64,000 nucleotides of DNA from Euptelea pleiosperma (lineage: Eukaryota > Streptophyta > Magnoliopsida > Ranunculales > Eupteleaceae). Shown piece by piece: positions 1-11,046 of the stretch. Each line of letters starts with the position of its first letter. Within the stretch, counting starts at the first letter, position 1. The position numbers and the translations under genes are program-made. A model generated the notes under the pieces. It was not told the DNA's origin and did no database searches. It was given only the letters and a program-made list of their open reading frames with translations. The stretch spans positions 14,323,190-14,387,189 of the forward strand of contig CM068553.1 in NCBI GenBank assembly GCA_035048495.1. Direction: 5' to 3'.

Positions 1-408
1 TATATGGTATTAACATGCATAAAGATCAATAAAGAATGGTAAAGAAAGAGAGCCAAGAGACAAAAGAAAATGAGAGAGAGAGAGACGACCGTTTTTACGA
101 GGTTCGTCGTTGGAGCTCCGGCGACTATGTCCTCGGCCTCATTGGAGGCAATTCACTATAATCTCTTGTGGCATTACAAAGTCTGAGTTAGATCCAAGAT
201 CCCCTCTCAATGGTGTGATGGATCTCAATTTATAGGAAACATTCTCCAAGAATTGAGCTAACTGCAAAGATGAGTTTAACAGTAGACAGTTAAGGGGAAC
301 GTTGTAATGCACCGCGGGAGATGCTAAGGTATATCAAGACATATAGTAAGAGTCAGTTAGAGGTTAGTTAGACCTCGAGATTGGTGCTTGAAAATATGGG
401 TACCCACA
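1..408 (-). repeat. LTR, left copy (3' LTR in the inferred orientation)
   Basis: It matches 5298-5704 with only scattered substitutions and short indels, for example one extra GA in the GAGAGA run. It ends TACCCACA on the plus strand, the complement of a TGTGGGTA start. The high identity suggests a fairly recent insertion. It may lack a few bases because the window starts here. Confidence 0.8.
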
Positions 409-591
409 TAGCCCCCTCTCGGAGGTGGAGCTTGACTGTGGGAGATGGTCTGCCTTTGAGAAGAATCTACTCTGAGCTTGGGCTCTTAGGAGGATGTTTG
501 GTGAGGCTCATGTGAGTGTGTTTATCAGAGCTTTTGGGGTCGAAGCTTATGGGAGCATGTCTGTCTGAAAATGTTGACGATGTCGGAAGCT

Positions 592-706
592 TATGATGTG
601 CGATGTATGATAATGTTGATGATGAATGATGATGATGTATGATAATGTTGATGATGAATGATGATGATGATGATGACTGATTATGATAATGGTGATTATG
701 CTGATG
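592..706. repeat. ATG/GAT trinucleotide-rich microsatellite
   Basis: Repeated GATGATGAT and TGATAATG units with interruptions inside the non-coding interior. The His-rich minus-strand reading frame over it is an artefact of the repeat. Confidence 0.85.
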
Positions 707-783
707 TCACGTTTCACAAGATTTTGTAAAAGTACCAAGACCTGACGGAACGACTCTTGGCTTCTTTGGAGATGTTTGTTTTG

Positions 784-1099
784 GGCTGTCACCCCTTGGG
801 ATGAAAAATACGCAAGATCCTGAGGGATGATATTGCCTGTCAAGGTCCCGTTCTGCCTTAGGCTTGTAGGCCGTGAAGGACTTGGGTGCCTTGGCTTGTG
901 ATCAGTAGGACTTTTTGCCTCTTTTGGGGAGGTGCTAGTGGGGCTGTCACCCCTCAGGGCAAAACTACGCCGGAACCCGAGGGATGATACTGCCTGTCAA
1001 GGTCCCATTTTGCCTTGGCATGAGAGCCTAGAAGGACTTGGGTGCCTTGGCCTGTTTTTGCAGGACTTTTTGCCCTCACGGGGGTCTTTTTGGAGATGG
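784..1099. repeat. Tandem duplication, ~158-bp unit, two copies
   Basis: The segment starting GGCTGTCACCCC at 784 recurs at 942, and the blocks with CCTGTCAAGGTCCC, GAAGGACTTGGGTGCC and GGACTTTTTGCC repeat in the same order. The copies have diverged by about a tenth. It lies inside the retrotransposon interior and there is no sign of coding selection. Confidence 0.8.
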
Positions 1100-1704
1100 A
1101 GGGTGATCGTTGACGAAGCCCCCAGTGTAGAGTGTCTGTACATGAAGCTCTCATTTTTGGTATAGATGTAGGATACTTGTCGATTTGAGCTTTGCTGATT
1201 GGCCGATATTTTTGTTCGGTTTTGAGAAGCTTTGGCGATTGATGGAGTGTGCACCCTTCTTCGGACAAGAACAGATGGTTGGTGTAGTTTTGTAGGCTAG
1301 TAGCCACAATGCAACTAGCATGTTGCGGGGCTAGCCGAGTACATGGGGTCAGTCCGATCTGATTTGAGAGGTTGATTTGAAGTTGGGATATCTATAGCCG
1401 AGATAAAGCACTAGGTGAGGTGGAACATGCCGACAACCCAACATTCTCACTCTAATCTCTCTTTTTGTTTTTGACTTTTTTCTTTGTTCTGCCACTTCTT
1501 GTTCGCCACGTATGTGCAACCTTTTGCTTTTGCATGTTTCTTTTGTTCTGACCTTTTGTTGTTTTCTTACTTTTGGGTCACATTGAGTGTATGTCATACA
1601 CCCAATTGGACCCAAAAGCAAAATTCTCTTGTACGCCAACTTTTATAGCTTTTCTTCTTTTCTCATAGTCTTCTGTCCTTTTCTTTTTGTCAAGGTGGTC
1701 AAGT

Positions 1705-1860
1705 TTGAGCATGGCAGCAAGGGACCGTGGAGCATGTCGGCAAGGCCCGAGGTGGAATATGACGGCAAGGTGTCCGAGGAGGAGCATGTTGGCAAAGTAG
1801 TCGTGGCTGAATATGTCGGCAAAGGGCCGAGGTGGATCATTTCGGCAAGGGGCCGAGAAG
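1705..1860. repeat. Minisatellite with unit like GCATGTCGGCAAGGGCCGAG
   Basis: About five units of roughly 30 bp carry CATGTCGGCAAGG followed by CCGAGGTGGA, with drift between copies. A second block of the same unit is at 2850-2960, and single units (GTCGGCAT, GCCGAGA) are scattered through the interior to 5250, so the interior grew by repeat amplification. Confidence 0.7.
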
Positions 1861-2849
1861 GTCGATTTGCGTGTTGTGTACCACAGAGATTAAGTTATCA
1901 TGAAGCCGAGATAACATTGAAGCCGAGGTGTTCGAAGGCTGAGAATCTATGGTAGGTAAAGGCCGTGCCAGCTGCTTGTCGGCATCATAGATGGTGGTGC
2001 TTCAAAAGCTTAATTGTTGATGTACATTGGGCCCACCAGTGAAGGCATGCTGCCGATAAGGTTTGCATCTAGTAGTGATCTCATCTTCCCGGTCCCGAAG
2101 TGAAGTTAGTCGGCTTAGTGAAGCTTGCCGAGAGATACTTGCCGGATGAGTTTGAAGATGCTACCAGTAAGGTATTTGATTGCTGTTTGTTAGGTGTGTC
2201 TAGCTGGCAAGTATGTTGGCCGAGATATGAGTGCCTTTCATGCCGTAAGGTAATGTGTCCTGCCTATTTGAAGTTGGTTGCCGCGATATCAGAAGTGCTC
2301 AAGACAAGACAAGATGACGTGGAGCCGTTGAGCAGTCGGTTGGATTCTAAGCATGGCGAGAAGTGTTGCTGGCTGATGGAGTTGTATCCCGTGAAAGGAA
2401 ACCTATGAGGTGTTGGTCATGAAGTATGCTAGCCGTGAGACATTTTTCTCTCAGCTAGTAACTTTTCTTGGCCGAGATGGTTAATTAGTCGCTGATGATG
2501 ATCCGACACTGATGGACGAGGGGGAGGTTGGCACCCGAACGCATGTGGATGAGGCTCCACGTAATAACACTCAATCGCTGAAGACGTGGCATGCTAAAGG
2601 ACTCTAGCTTTTTGCCGACATTTGTTGGATCCCGAGAATCTTTCTCACAAGTCGTCTTGGAAGTCGCCGTGAAATAGAGCCGAGAAGAGTCGGAAACGTA
2701 CTGTCCGTCAAGATGAGTTAGAGAGCTTTTGTTCAAAGGGAGGTTGCCGGTTATGGTAAGGAGTTGATATTTGTTGCTTTGGAAAAGTTGTTGCCGAGAA
2801 GGTCATGCACAGTTGGGTTCGACATGTGGCCAAGAAGAGATGTCGACAA

Positions 2850-2960
2850 GTGGAGCTGTGGTCAAGCATGTCGGCAATGGACCGAAGTGAGCATGTCGGC
2901 GAGGGTCCGGGGTGGGCACGTTGGCAACGGGCTGACGTGGAGCATGTTGTATGTGTTGTG
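2850..2960. repeat. Second block of the GTCGGCAA minisatellite
   Basis: At least three consecutive units with CATGTCGGC(A/G)A, followed by a drifted GGNCCG/CTGACG and GTG. Same family as 1705-1860, in the same orientation. Confidence 0.65.
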
Positions 2961-5297
2961 TGTGCATACATGTACACATTTATAAATGAAAGCAAAGAGA
3001 GGGATTAGTGTGCACACCAAGTATGGTGTGTTGTCACACACCTAACCAGCCCCCCCAAAAAAAAACTCTCCTTCACGCCTCTTCACGTGCCGTCTCCTGT
3101 GCTATTGAAATTTACTTTTGGGTCTAATTGAGTGTTTGTCACACACTCAACAAAAAGCTACTCATTCATTATCTGTTTGTTGCTCTCTATTCTATTCTTT
3201 TTTTTTATTTTTTTTTTGCTACTTTTCTTCTACATACAGCAATGGAGCATGGACGGCAATGAATGCATCCTAATCTGCTTTCCACATTTTTCTTCTGAGT
3301 TGTAGTTGGTGTGGCATCATCTTGCCGATGTGGTGTTGTTGATTGCCTCTTCTTTTTAGGGGTTGCGAGTGACGGCCATGGCGATGTCGTGGAGGAAAAG
3401 CTGGTCGCCTAGATCTGTGGGGTTTCTTGTCGACTCAAGTTGAAGCTGGTTGTGAAGTTAAAGTCAATCGGCCGGTAACTTGTCGCCTATGAGGAGAGTT
3501 AGTCGGTTGAGAATGGGTTGCTTATGGATGATCCGCCGACTAGGTTGGTGTTGACCGAGAGGTGAAACTTTCTGCCGTTGATCTGTTGTTGTAGGGTGGC
3601 ACTTTGGACGTGGTAAAAAAGTTGCCAGGAGATATGGTTGGCCGTTAGTCGCAACTTGCTGTGAGGTGTAACGACCAACTAGTAGAACTGGCCGTTAGGT
3701 GAGTTGCATTGATTGGCAACCATGAGGTACCATAAAATGGTTTGCTTTAAAGGGAGCTTGCCGGCTGGTTGAGCAGGACAATCAGATGCATAAAAGGGGT
3801 TGTCGACTTGGGTGCTAGTTGACCGTTATGGCATTTGAATGGAAGGCCAAGAGTTGGAAATGTTTTGACTTTGTTTAAATAATGCCGATCGAGAAGATGA
3901 TGCACCAGCATCATAGGAGTGTGTCATGCAATGGCTTGAATCCCCATTCAATGATGGTTGAGAGCAAGAGTCGTTTGGTGGAGTTAACGGCAGCATGGTG
4001 GTGCACGCATTGTCGTGCACTGTGATAATGCCGACATGCATGCAAGGTGCTGGCCAAGATGCTTGGGAAAGCCTAGCCGTTGGATCATATCTCTCATATT
4101 GAAGAAGAACCAAGTCGTGATCTCGGGCAAAACTGGCAGGTGTCCACACGAAATGACCACGTGGCAACTTTTAGAGGGCACCACCCGTATGGATGCTTTT
4201 TCATCGGTAAGTGAAGCTGTCGGTTGAGACATGCTCAGGAGTTTGTTCATCGGCTGAGGTGATCAATGGTTGCAAGGTGTTGCCTCTACCAGGCTGTGTG
4301 GCTACTGACGTTGAAGATAAACGTTTAGCCAACATGCGTTGGACCGCACAGACATCTGACCCAAGCCAAGGTGGTCCTAAACAGCCCATAGTCCTCTTCT
4401 TTATGCTTCTTATTCATCTTTTTCTTTTGCTGATTTTTTTTTTTTGGGACCAACTGCCGTAGAAGTTGCGGAACCACCAAAGTAGATGCACTCCTTGTCA
4501 ATGGGGAGGTTCTAACGGCCAAGGTTTGGGAGATAATGGACCGACAAAGCATACTGTTGGATGAGTTGCTGGCAAGTGTAATTGTTTGGGGCTAATATTG
4601 TGATGCGTGTGGGGTGATCGCTGGAGTTTCCTGCTGGCGGGGTTTACAACGTGAGATGAAAAGTGGTTGTGAAGCAAAATGATTGTGATTTGGCTCTCGG
4701 CTCACACTCGGCAGAGAGGTCATATGGTTGGCTGGACCTATTGACAGGGGTGAGGCTGTCGGACAAATGGTTAGAAGGTTTGGTTGGCATCGAGCGTTGT
4801 CGGCCAAAGGAGATGCTACAGGTCTATTACGGTGCCGCCAAGAATTGTCGGCCATTGTTGGGGTGGACCGGTGCATTACCGATCATTACGGCCATCACTT
4901 TTGCTTGACGGCCATCACCCTTGCTTGATGGCCACATGGTTTCTTTGTTGCCCCATCAATTTGAAGACTTAACGGTTGAGATTCAAGATTATTTTACCCG
5001 TTGCAGACCAGTCGGCTCTTGCTTCAAATTCCATCCTTTCTTGGTCGTCACGTGCCTCTCTTCATTGGAGGCCAACATAAAGAAGGTCGTATGCTGCCGG
5101 TGGATGGAGCACGCCCCTTTCTTTGCAAGCTTGCAGCCATGATGCTGCAATGGAGGATGACGAGGAGCATGATGAAGCTTTTCGCCCGATTTCCCATAGA
5201 CAGTGCCAAAAGATGTGGGGGAAAAATCCCGAGAAGCTGTCGGATGACCCTCGAGACACTCCCCCCACTTCCCCAAAGAGATGAAGATGGATGCAAT

Positions 5298-5704
5298 TAT
5301 ATGGTATTAACATGCATAAAGATCAATAAAGAATGGTAAAGAAAGAGAGCCAAGAGACAAAAGAAAATGAGAGAGAGAGACGACTGTTTTTACGAGGTTC
5401 GTCGTTGGAGCTTCGGCGACTACGTCCTCGGCCTCATCGGAGGCAATTCACTATAATCTCTTGTGGCATTACAAAGTTCTGAGTTAGATCCAAGATCCCC
5501 TCTCAATGGTGTGATGGATCTCAATTTATAGGAAACATTCTCCAAGAATTGAGCTAACTGTAAAGATGAGTTTAACAGTAGACAGTTAAGGGGAATGTTG
5601 TAATGTACCGCGGGAGATGCTAAGGTGTATCAAGGCATATAGTAAGAGTCAGTTAGAGGTTAGTTAGACCTCGAGATTGGTGCTTGAAAACATGGGTACC
5701 CACA
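5298..5704 (-). repeat. LTR, right copy (5' LTR in the inferred orientation)
   Basis: Pairs with 1-408. Read on the minus strand it begins TGTGGGTACC at 5704 and ends near 5302 at AATACCA, or a few bases further left. A TATA-like CTATAAATTG and downstream CATCACACC give it the usual LTR promoter layout. Confidence 0.8.
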
Positions 5705-6037
5705 TGTAGTATGAGTCAGACCACTATAAATATATTAGTTCCAGAATTGGGAAGGAGATCCGAAGCCTGAGCTCTTGATCTATAATCAATTCTTTTTCTC
5801 CTTCATCTGATCTTGTGTGTTTTATCCTGTGAGAAGAAAGCATTCACTGACTTGAGCGACAGAGTATTGTCAACAGGAATACCACCACTTTAGGAGAGAT
5901 TATTATATCATCTGTAGCAATGAGGAATCCAAATTTTGAAGCTTCAGATCTTTCCAATCTAACTGATGTACCTCGAGATACGAGTCGATTTAACCTCGAA
6001 GATTGTGTAGGATAAGATCTAATATTTTTCCCCCACA
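5705..6037 (+). repeat. Truncated LTR fragment (R-U5 part) of a second family
   Basis: It contains a TATA-like ACTATAAATATATT at ~5729 and ends ATTTTTCCCCCACA. The segments TGACTTGAGCG, GTCAACAGG, CCTCGAAGATTGTGT and the end are shared, in reverse complement, with 17534-17720, so this is a plus-strand relative of that LTR without its U3. Its left side is cut by the retrotransposon ending at 5704. Confidence 0.6.
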
Positions 6038-6219
6038 GTAGGGACTGGCCGGACATCTATTGGACCAGTTAGGGACTGGCCAAACATACATACGATCAGA
6101 GTCCTCTAAGAGTGAGCCACGTGGCACTAATTGTACGTACACTGTCATCGGCCTCAATGATAGGGTCCTATCTTCAAGTTTTACTCGTCAATCAAATTCA
6201 TAAATCAATTCAGGCCTAC

Positions 6220-6641
6220 CTGGGAAATTTATTTTGATGAAACTGAAATATACTTAACTATTGACGAAAATGGTCGCTATCAGACTTTTGATGGAGGGGT
6301 CTTTATCTCTTTCTACTACCATTGTTTATTCAAAGTAGGGCCAGTCTTTGTGGACGAGATTCCCATTACTATTATATTAAGCTAGGATGGATGCAAACGG
6401 GTCAAGCCACCCATGGAAGAGGAATCGTCAATGCTTCTACGTTCGAGTAAAACTTCTGTAGTTCTCAGCACGTACCCAAGTGCTTTTGCTTTGAGGTGTA
6501 CGTGCCGAGAACTCATTGGCTTGTGATTGTGTGATTTGTAATCCGTTGTGAAAGAAGTTTTACTCCTATGTTTCTAATTTGGAATAAATACTTCCTCAAC
6601 GAAGATTGTTCGTCAATGGTGGCTCTATATATGTGCCACAT
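6220..6641 (+). repeat. Dispersed repeat, first half, split by the LTR element
   Basis: Shares extended similarity with 23985-24265: TATTTTGA(T/C)GA, CTATCAGACTTT, TTTATTCAAAGT and GAGGATTGTTCGTCAA-type blocks are in the same order. The repeat resumes at 16686 after the insertion (CTTGGCGACCACTAA, then GCTTGAATCCCACGT), matching 24287-24510. The copy at 23985 therefore shows the empty site. No coding frame is conserved between the copies. Confidence 0.7.
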
Positions 6642-8198
6642 TGAAAGTAAAGTTTTTCTGCGTCGTTGGTTATGAAAACCCTTGATTTCAACAATATTTG
6701 TAATTTCTCCGAATTGGTTCACTTAATCTGCAAATAAGCAGACTTGCACAGTGGCTCGTGTCGGATATCGTCCGCAATCGGGATTAGTTAGCATAATAAG
6801 AAACAAGAATAATCAGAAAATGCTCGGAATAAATGGAAGGATGAGAATGGTGGAGGTTGATTTAAAATATGTTTGAGATTGTTGTTAAAACTATTAGAAT
6901 GAAAAAAATTATAAGAGAAACGAGAATGAAAAACACAATAAATGAAAACAACTTAAACTTGAATTTAAAACTTGTTCATTAAACTAAAAACAAATGCTTA
7001 CAATGCTTGTTCAAATGCTTTACAACGGAAATAACATTAAACCAAATTAATCTAGAAAGTCATTAAAATATTACCCTAGAAAGCATGTAAAGGTAGAGAG
7101 GGAAAGAAGAGAGTGAAAGAAGGTAGGAAGGTTAGAGAGATGAATTAAAGAGAAGTTTACCATTGAAGAGGTAGATGGTGCAACTCTGATTGGATCGACC
7201 TCAATAGGATTGAGGATTGTAGCCTTTGATTGTGGCAGATGGAATGGGCAGCAAGGAGACGTTGCTATTTGACACTTTGCACCTCTAGGCGGAGGCGTTA
7301 ATGGTGAGCTCGCCGGAGAAGAAGGGTGAAAAAGAAGAGAAAGAAAGAAGAAAGAGAAGAAGAGAAGGGGGAGGGAACCAATCCAACGGTTGGGAATGGG
7401 TTAGTTAGATGAGAGAGAGAGTGACTAGGATAGAGAGATATGGGGGAGAGAAGAATCGGTCAAGTGAGACCAATTCTCTCTTGTTGTTGCAAATGGGCAT
7501 GAGCATGGGTAATAGGCATGGGTCATGGGTCATGGGTATGGGTATGGTATGAGCATGGGTCATGGGCATGGGTATGGGTCATGCGTATGCGCATGGGTCA
7601 TGGGCCTATGTCATGGGCTGAGATAGATAGATAAAGAGAGAAATAAGAGAGAGGTGAGAGAAAAATATAAAAATAAAAGCATTGGAGGGTCTTGAACCCT
7701 GGTCTTCTTTATTCTCTCTTGTCTGCTCCACCAATAAGTCAAACTTATCTTTTGATGTCAATTGGTGTGGCCTTTAACACCTAAGTCCTTCTCTTGGTCT
7801 CCAGCTATTCTTTCTCTTAGTCCTTGCTCCGGCTCTACGATCTTTTAGCTTTGCCCGTATATGTCTTCTATCCTTTTATCCTAGCCTGTTGGCTCTTTAA
7901 GCTTTGATAGAAGTCTTCTGTGGTTTATCGTGGGCCCGCCAATCCTCGAGAATCGCCCGAAAGGGTCTCCTACAAGTGAAAAAGTGCGTAATGAGATTCA
8001 ACTAAAACGGCTTGATATTGGACTATCCGAAATACGTATATTTCATGCAAATAGTTGATTTTCGTCTAAAGAATGCATTCTACGCAATGGAAGAAACTCT
8101 TATATGGAAAAGTCGACAAAAAGATAAGTTTTACGTAGGAGAATGCGACATCGCTATAAGGATAATGGCTTAAAATAAGCACTTTTGAGCGAATATCA
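6642..8198 (-). repeat. LTR (3' LTR), 1557 bp
   Basis: Runs from TGAAAGTAAAG to GCGAATATCA on the plus strand and matches 15078-16680 throughout. It contains a CATGGG-type array at 7491-7620. Relative to the other LTR it lacks ~50 bp near 7375, where the partner has AGAAGGAGAGATCATAG. A GCTTA/TAAGC hairpin lies 20 bases from the ATATCA end, which is U3 in the inferred orientation. Confidence 0.85.
7491..7620. repeat. CATGGG/TATGGG minisatellite in the LTR
   Basis: Irregular array of CATGGGT, CATGGGC and GAGCATGGG units, about 127 bp here and ~88 bp in the partner LTR (16012-16100). The length difference shows expansion or contraction since insertion. Confidence 0.8.
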
Positions 8199-10148
8199 CA
8201 ACCCCCAACTAGCATATTGCCAATCCTTGGCAATTATTGCGAAATAAGTGAGTGAAAGAGGGCTAGGCATAACATGCTAGAAAACTTATTTGCATTACTT
8301 AGAAAAAACTCCGTTTTGTCAGATTATTTTAAGGATGCAAGAAATTATTCACAAATTAAAACTAATCAGCAAAAGACAACACTTCTACAAATGGACCTTC
8401 AAACAAAAGATTACTCAGAGTCAGTGTGTGTGTGTGTGTTCAACATCATCCTTATCTGGCAGTAGATATATCTGGATCTCTTTAGAGACTCTATGCCTCG
8501 GCCTCAATCCTCGTATAACACTCAGAAGTAAATCACTCAGAAATGATTTTGTACTTTTCTCTCAAATTATATGTGAGGAGATGAATATAGAAACTGACAA
8601 ACGTCTCACATATATAGTTTTTGAATAAAGGGTATAAGAAGATCTCATGATTTGAATGTCATATCACTTAAGAACGTCGGATCAAACTCTATAATTTCTC
8701 TTTTCTCCATTCTCCACACTTGAGGATGGTACATATCTAGAATCAAATAGGACTTGCATAGGTTGTATTGAGGCTTAGGATAGGTTCAGAAAAGAAGGAT
8801 ATTCTGGTATTCGAAAATTCTAAGAGGCTATCTTACTATTCTTTGCAACTTTTCCCAGAGATAAATTTCCTTGACTTTTCTTATTTTCTTTTTTCAATTT
8901 TTGTCTTTTTGGCTATTCTTCAACCTTTCCTTCTTTCTTTTTGATCATGTTTCTTTTCAGCTCGAACCATTTGTTTTGTTTTGTTTTCTTTTTCTTTCTA
9001 TTGGTTTCTATCTTTTCATGATCATACCAAATACTCTTCGATCCCTCTCAGAAGTAAATTATCGTATTGAACTCTTTTTTTGGGATTGGGCTTTTAGTTG
9101 ATGGATTAACAAGAAAAGGTTTTCATCAACAGGCTCAAATGGTTTCTAACGATATAGATGTTAGGGAAGCTAAAAAGTCTGATTGGCTAGAAAGATGGCT
9201 TATATCATTTTTTAGGGTTTGTACTTTCATCTTCGATGTCTCAAATGGATATATATAGAGAAGGTTCTTTATGTAATAATCCGAATTTGATGTCGTTCTG
9301 AGTTCCATGACCAAAGCAAAGGTTAATGAGACCGCTCAATGAAAATATTAGGGGACTTGAAGAATTGTGAGTCATCTTGTGACTCAGAATAATTTGAAAA
9401 GCCTCAGAAATAATGAAAAGCTCAAAAGCTCACTGGGTTAGGTCTCCACACTTGTTCTTCTTGGATCTCTAGATAATCTAAACTTCAGATAATTCTGACG
9501 TTGATATGTGAATATTTTTTTTTTTTGCTGAATCTGAGTTTTCAAAGATTTTTCAATCCACTGTAGTAATGTTTGCTTTCAAACTGAATGAAGAGCTAAT
9601 AAGTATTTTTTTTTCAAAATAGACATCATTTTCAATAAATAGACTTTACGGAAACTTTTTACTCATCAAGTCAGGGCATTTTCGAAAATCACATGAAATC
9701 ACACCTAAAAATACAAGGTTTCTCTCTCTTTTTTCTTTTTTTTTTTATTATTTTTTTTTATCAAAATGAAAACATGAGTTTTGGTAAAAACCCACCCCCA
9801 ACCAAAATATAGCACTGTCCTTGGTGCTCATGACCGGGACAAAAGATGATGAAAAATTGATAATGATGATGCAAAGGTTCAAGGAGGATATTACCAAGTC
9901 GGCATAAACTCGACAGTGTGTGGTACCTGATGATTTGAAGAATAAATGTACCTGCATGTCCAGAAAAATCACAATAATAACAAATATAGAGACTCATGTA
10001 CTCTAGGAATACCGGAATTGTCTTTCCAAAAGCACTAAGTTTTATGTCTTCAACCAGACATGACGGGGGTATATCAAGTATCCCCAGCCAGGTTAAAACT
10101 CAAGGAGACTGAGTGAATCTGCAGTCTTCTAAGGTGAAACAATGACTG
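8199..10148. other. Non-coding 3' part of the retrotransposon interior
   Basis: AT-rich sequence with homopolymer T runs (9505-9525, 9725-9760) and no reading frame with recognisable protein motifs on either strand. RT and integrase would be expected here in a complete element on the minus strand, but neither is visible. It begins next to the 3' LTR with the purine-tract complement CAACCCCCAACT. Confidence 0.5.
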
Positions 10149-11046
10149 TTATCCTATCCCTTGTCTAGGTATACCTGTGTAGAACAGGTCTCTCTCAGTG
10201 TAGACTGAGAGAAGGACAGTAAGTGCTCTAAGCAGCCCTGCAAAAGCATGTAGTTCAGTAGGGAGGAATTGAAGCTTCTCAGTAAAAATTGAGAGGATAG
10301 GAGTAGTGGGTTCTCTGACCATGGTTAGTCGAGCCGTGAACTCATTGAGTTTAGCGGGAATATATCTGAATAGAGACGACTCCTGCAGAATAGTAATATC
10401 ATAATTGTCTGACTCCGAGATGAAGTCAGGCGCAAAGTGTTCTTGACACTGGGAGAGTTTTTCCTCGGGAGAGTCCTGAACAAGACTCTCTACGGCATAT
10501 GGTGTATCGACAATATCGATGTATGTTAGCTGTTCAAAAATGGTAACCTCTGCTTTGAGGTTGTAAAATGCCGTCGACATGTTATCGTCCCCACTCCCGA
10601 TGTGTGCTTCAAGGACAGTGAGGAACGGTGGGGCCAGAACAACTGGGACCGCACTATCTAGACAGTACTCAGTGTCTGGAATGTCTACTTCAAGTGTAAA
10701 CAATGAAGCATCAGAAGTAGATGATTCCTCTAAGCTAAGTTCAGAAGTCGGTGCTTCGAAGGTCACCGAAGATGGAGACTCTTGCTCATCAATATTGTAG
10801 TCCGATCCTTTATTTGTAGCATCCTCAATTTCCTCTTGTAAAGTCTGGTACTTGGTCCAGCTGTGCGACTCCTCATTATAGACTGTGTCCATGGTATTAT
10901 CCTCTAGATAAGCCATAGGTTGGCTATTGAAGTTGACTTCCTCTCTTTCAGATTCTAACTCACATAGACGGTGTTCCAAGCTCTCCATGGAGTACTGTTG
11001 TTGGATAATGTATTGCGAGAGGAGTTCTTCTAGACTAGGTTTAGTA
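10149..11046 (-). pseudogene. Retrotransposon-internal acidic ORF, C-terminal part of a split frame
   Basis: The open frame reads without stops from about 11046 down to the TAA-type end near 10149; the first ATG gives 279 residues (10988-10149). The product is acidic and rich in Glu, Ser and Thr, with a Gln-rich segment just upstream (SQYIIQQQYS). No zinc knuckle, protease or RT motif is seen. Its upstream half appears to lie beyond the CACTA-type insertion, at 12836-13460 on the same strand, which has a similar Gln/Tyr/Pro-rich composition. A Gag-related or accessory protein of the element is possible, but I do not recognise the family. Confidence 0.45.

Larger units (their letters stand above)
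1..5704 (-). mobile_element. Non-autonomous LTR retrotransposon (LARD-like), no coding capacity
   Basis: Two near-identical ~405-bp direct repeats (1-408 and 5298-5704) flank about 4.9 kb of interior. The orientation is inferred as minus. Read that way, each LTR starts TGTGGGTACCC, has a TATA box (CTATAAATTG), and is preceded at 409-425 by a purine tract reading GAGAGGGGGC, which fits a polypurine tract before the 3' LTR. No gag, protease, RT, RNase H or integrase motif was seen in any frame. The interior is made of tandem and dispersed short repeats, so it would depend on another element's proteins. The window begins inside or exactly at the LTR edge, so the target duplication cannot be tested, and no clear primer-binding site was found next to 5298. 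Confidence 0.75.

Noticed and set aside
547..843. 98-codon His-rich protein on the minus strand
   Set aside because: Product of the GAT/ATG microsatellite in a non-coding retrotransposon interior.
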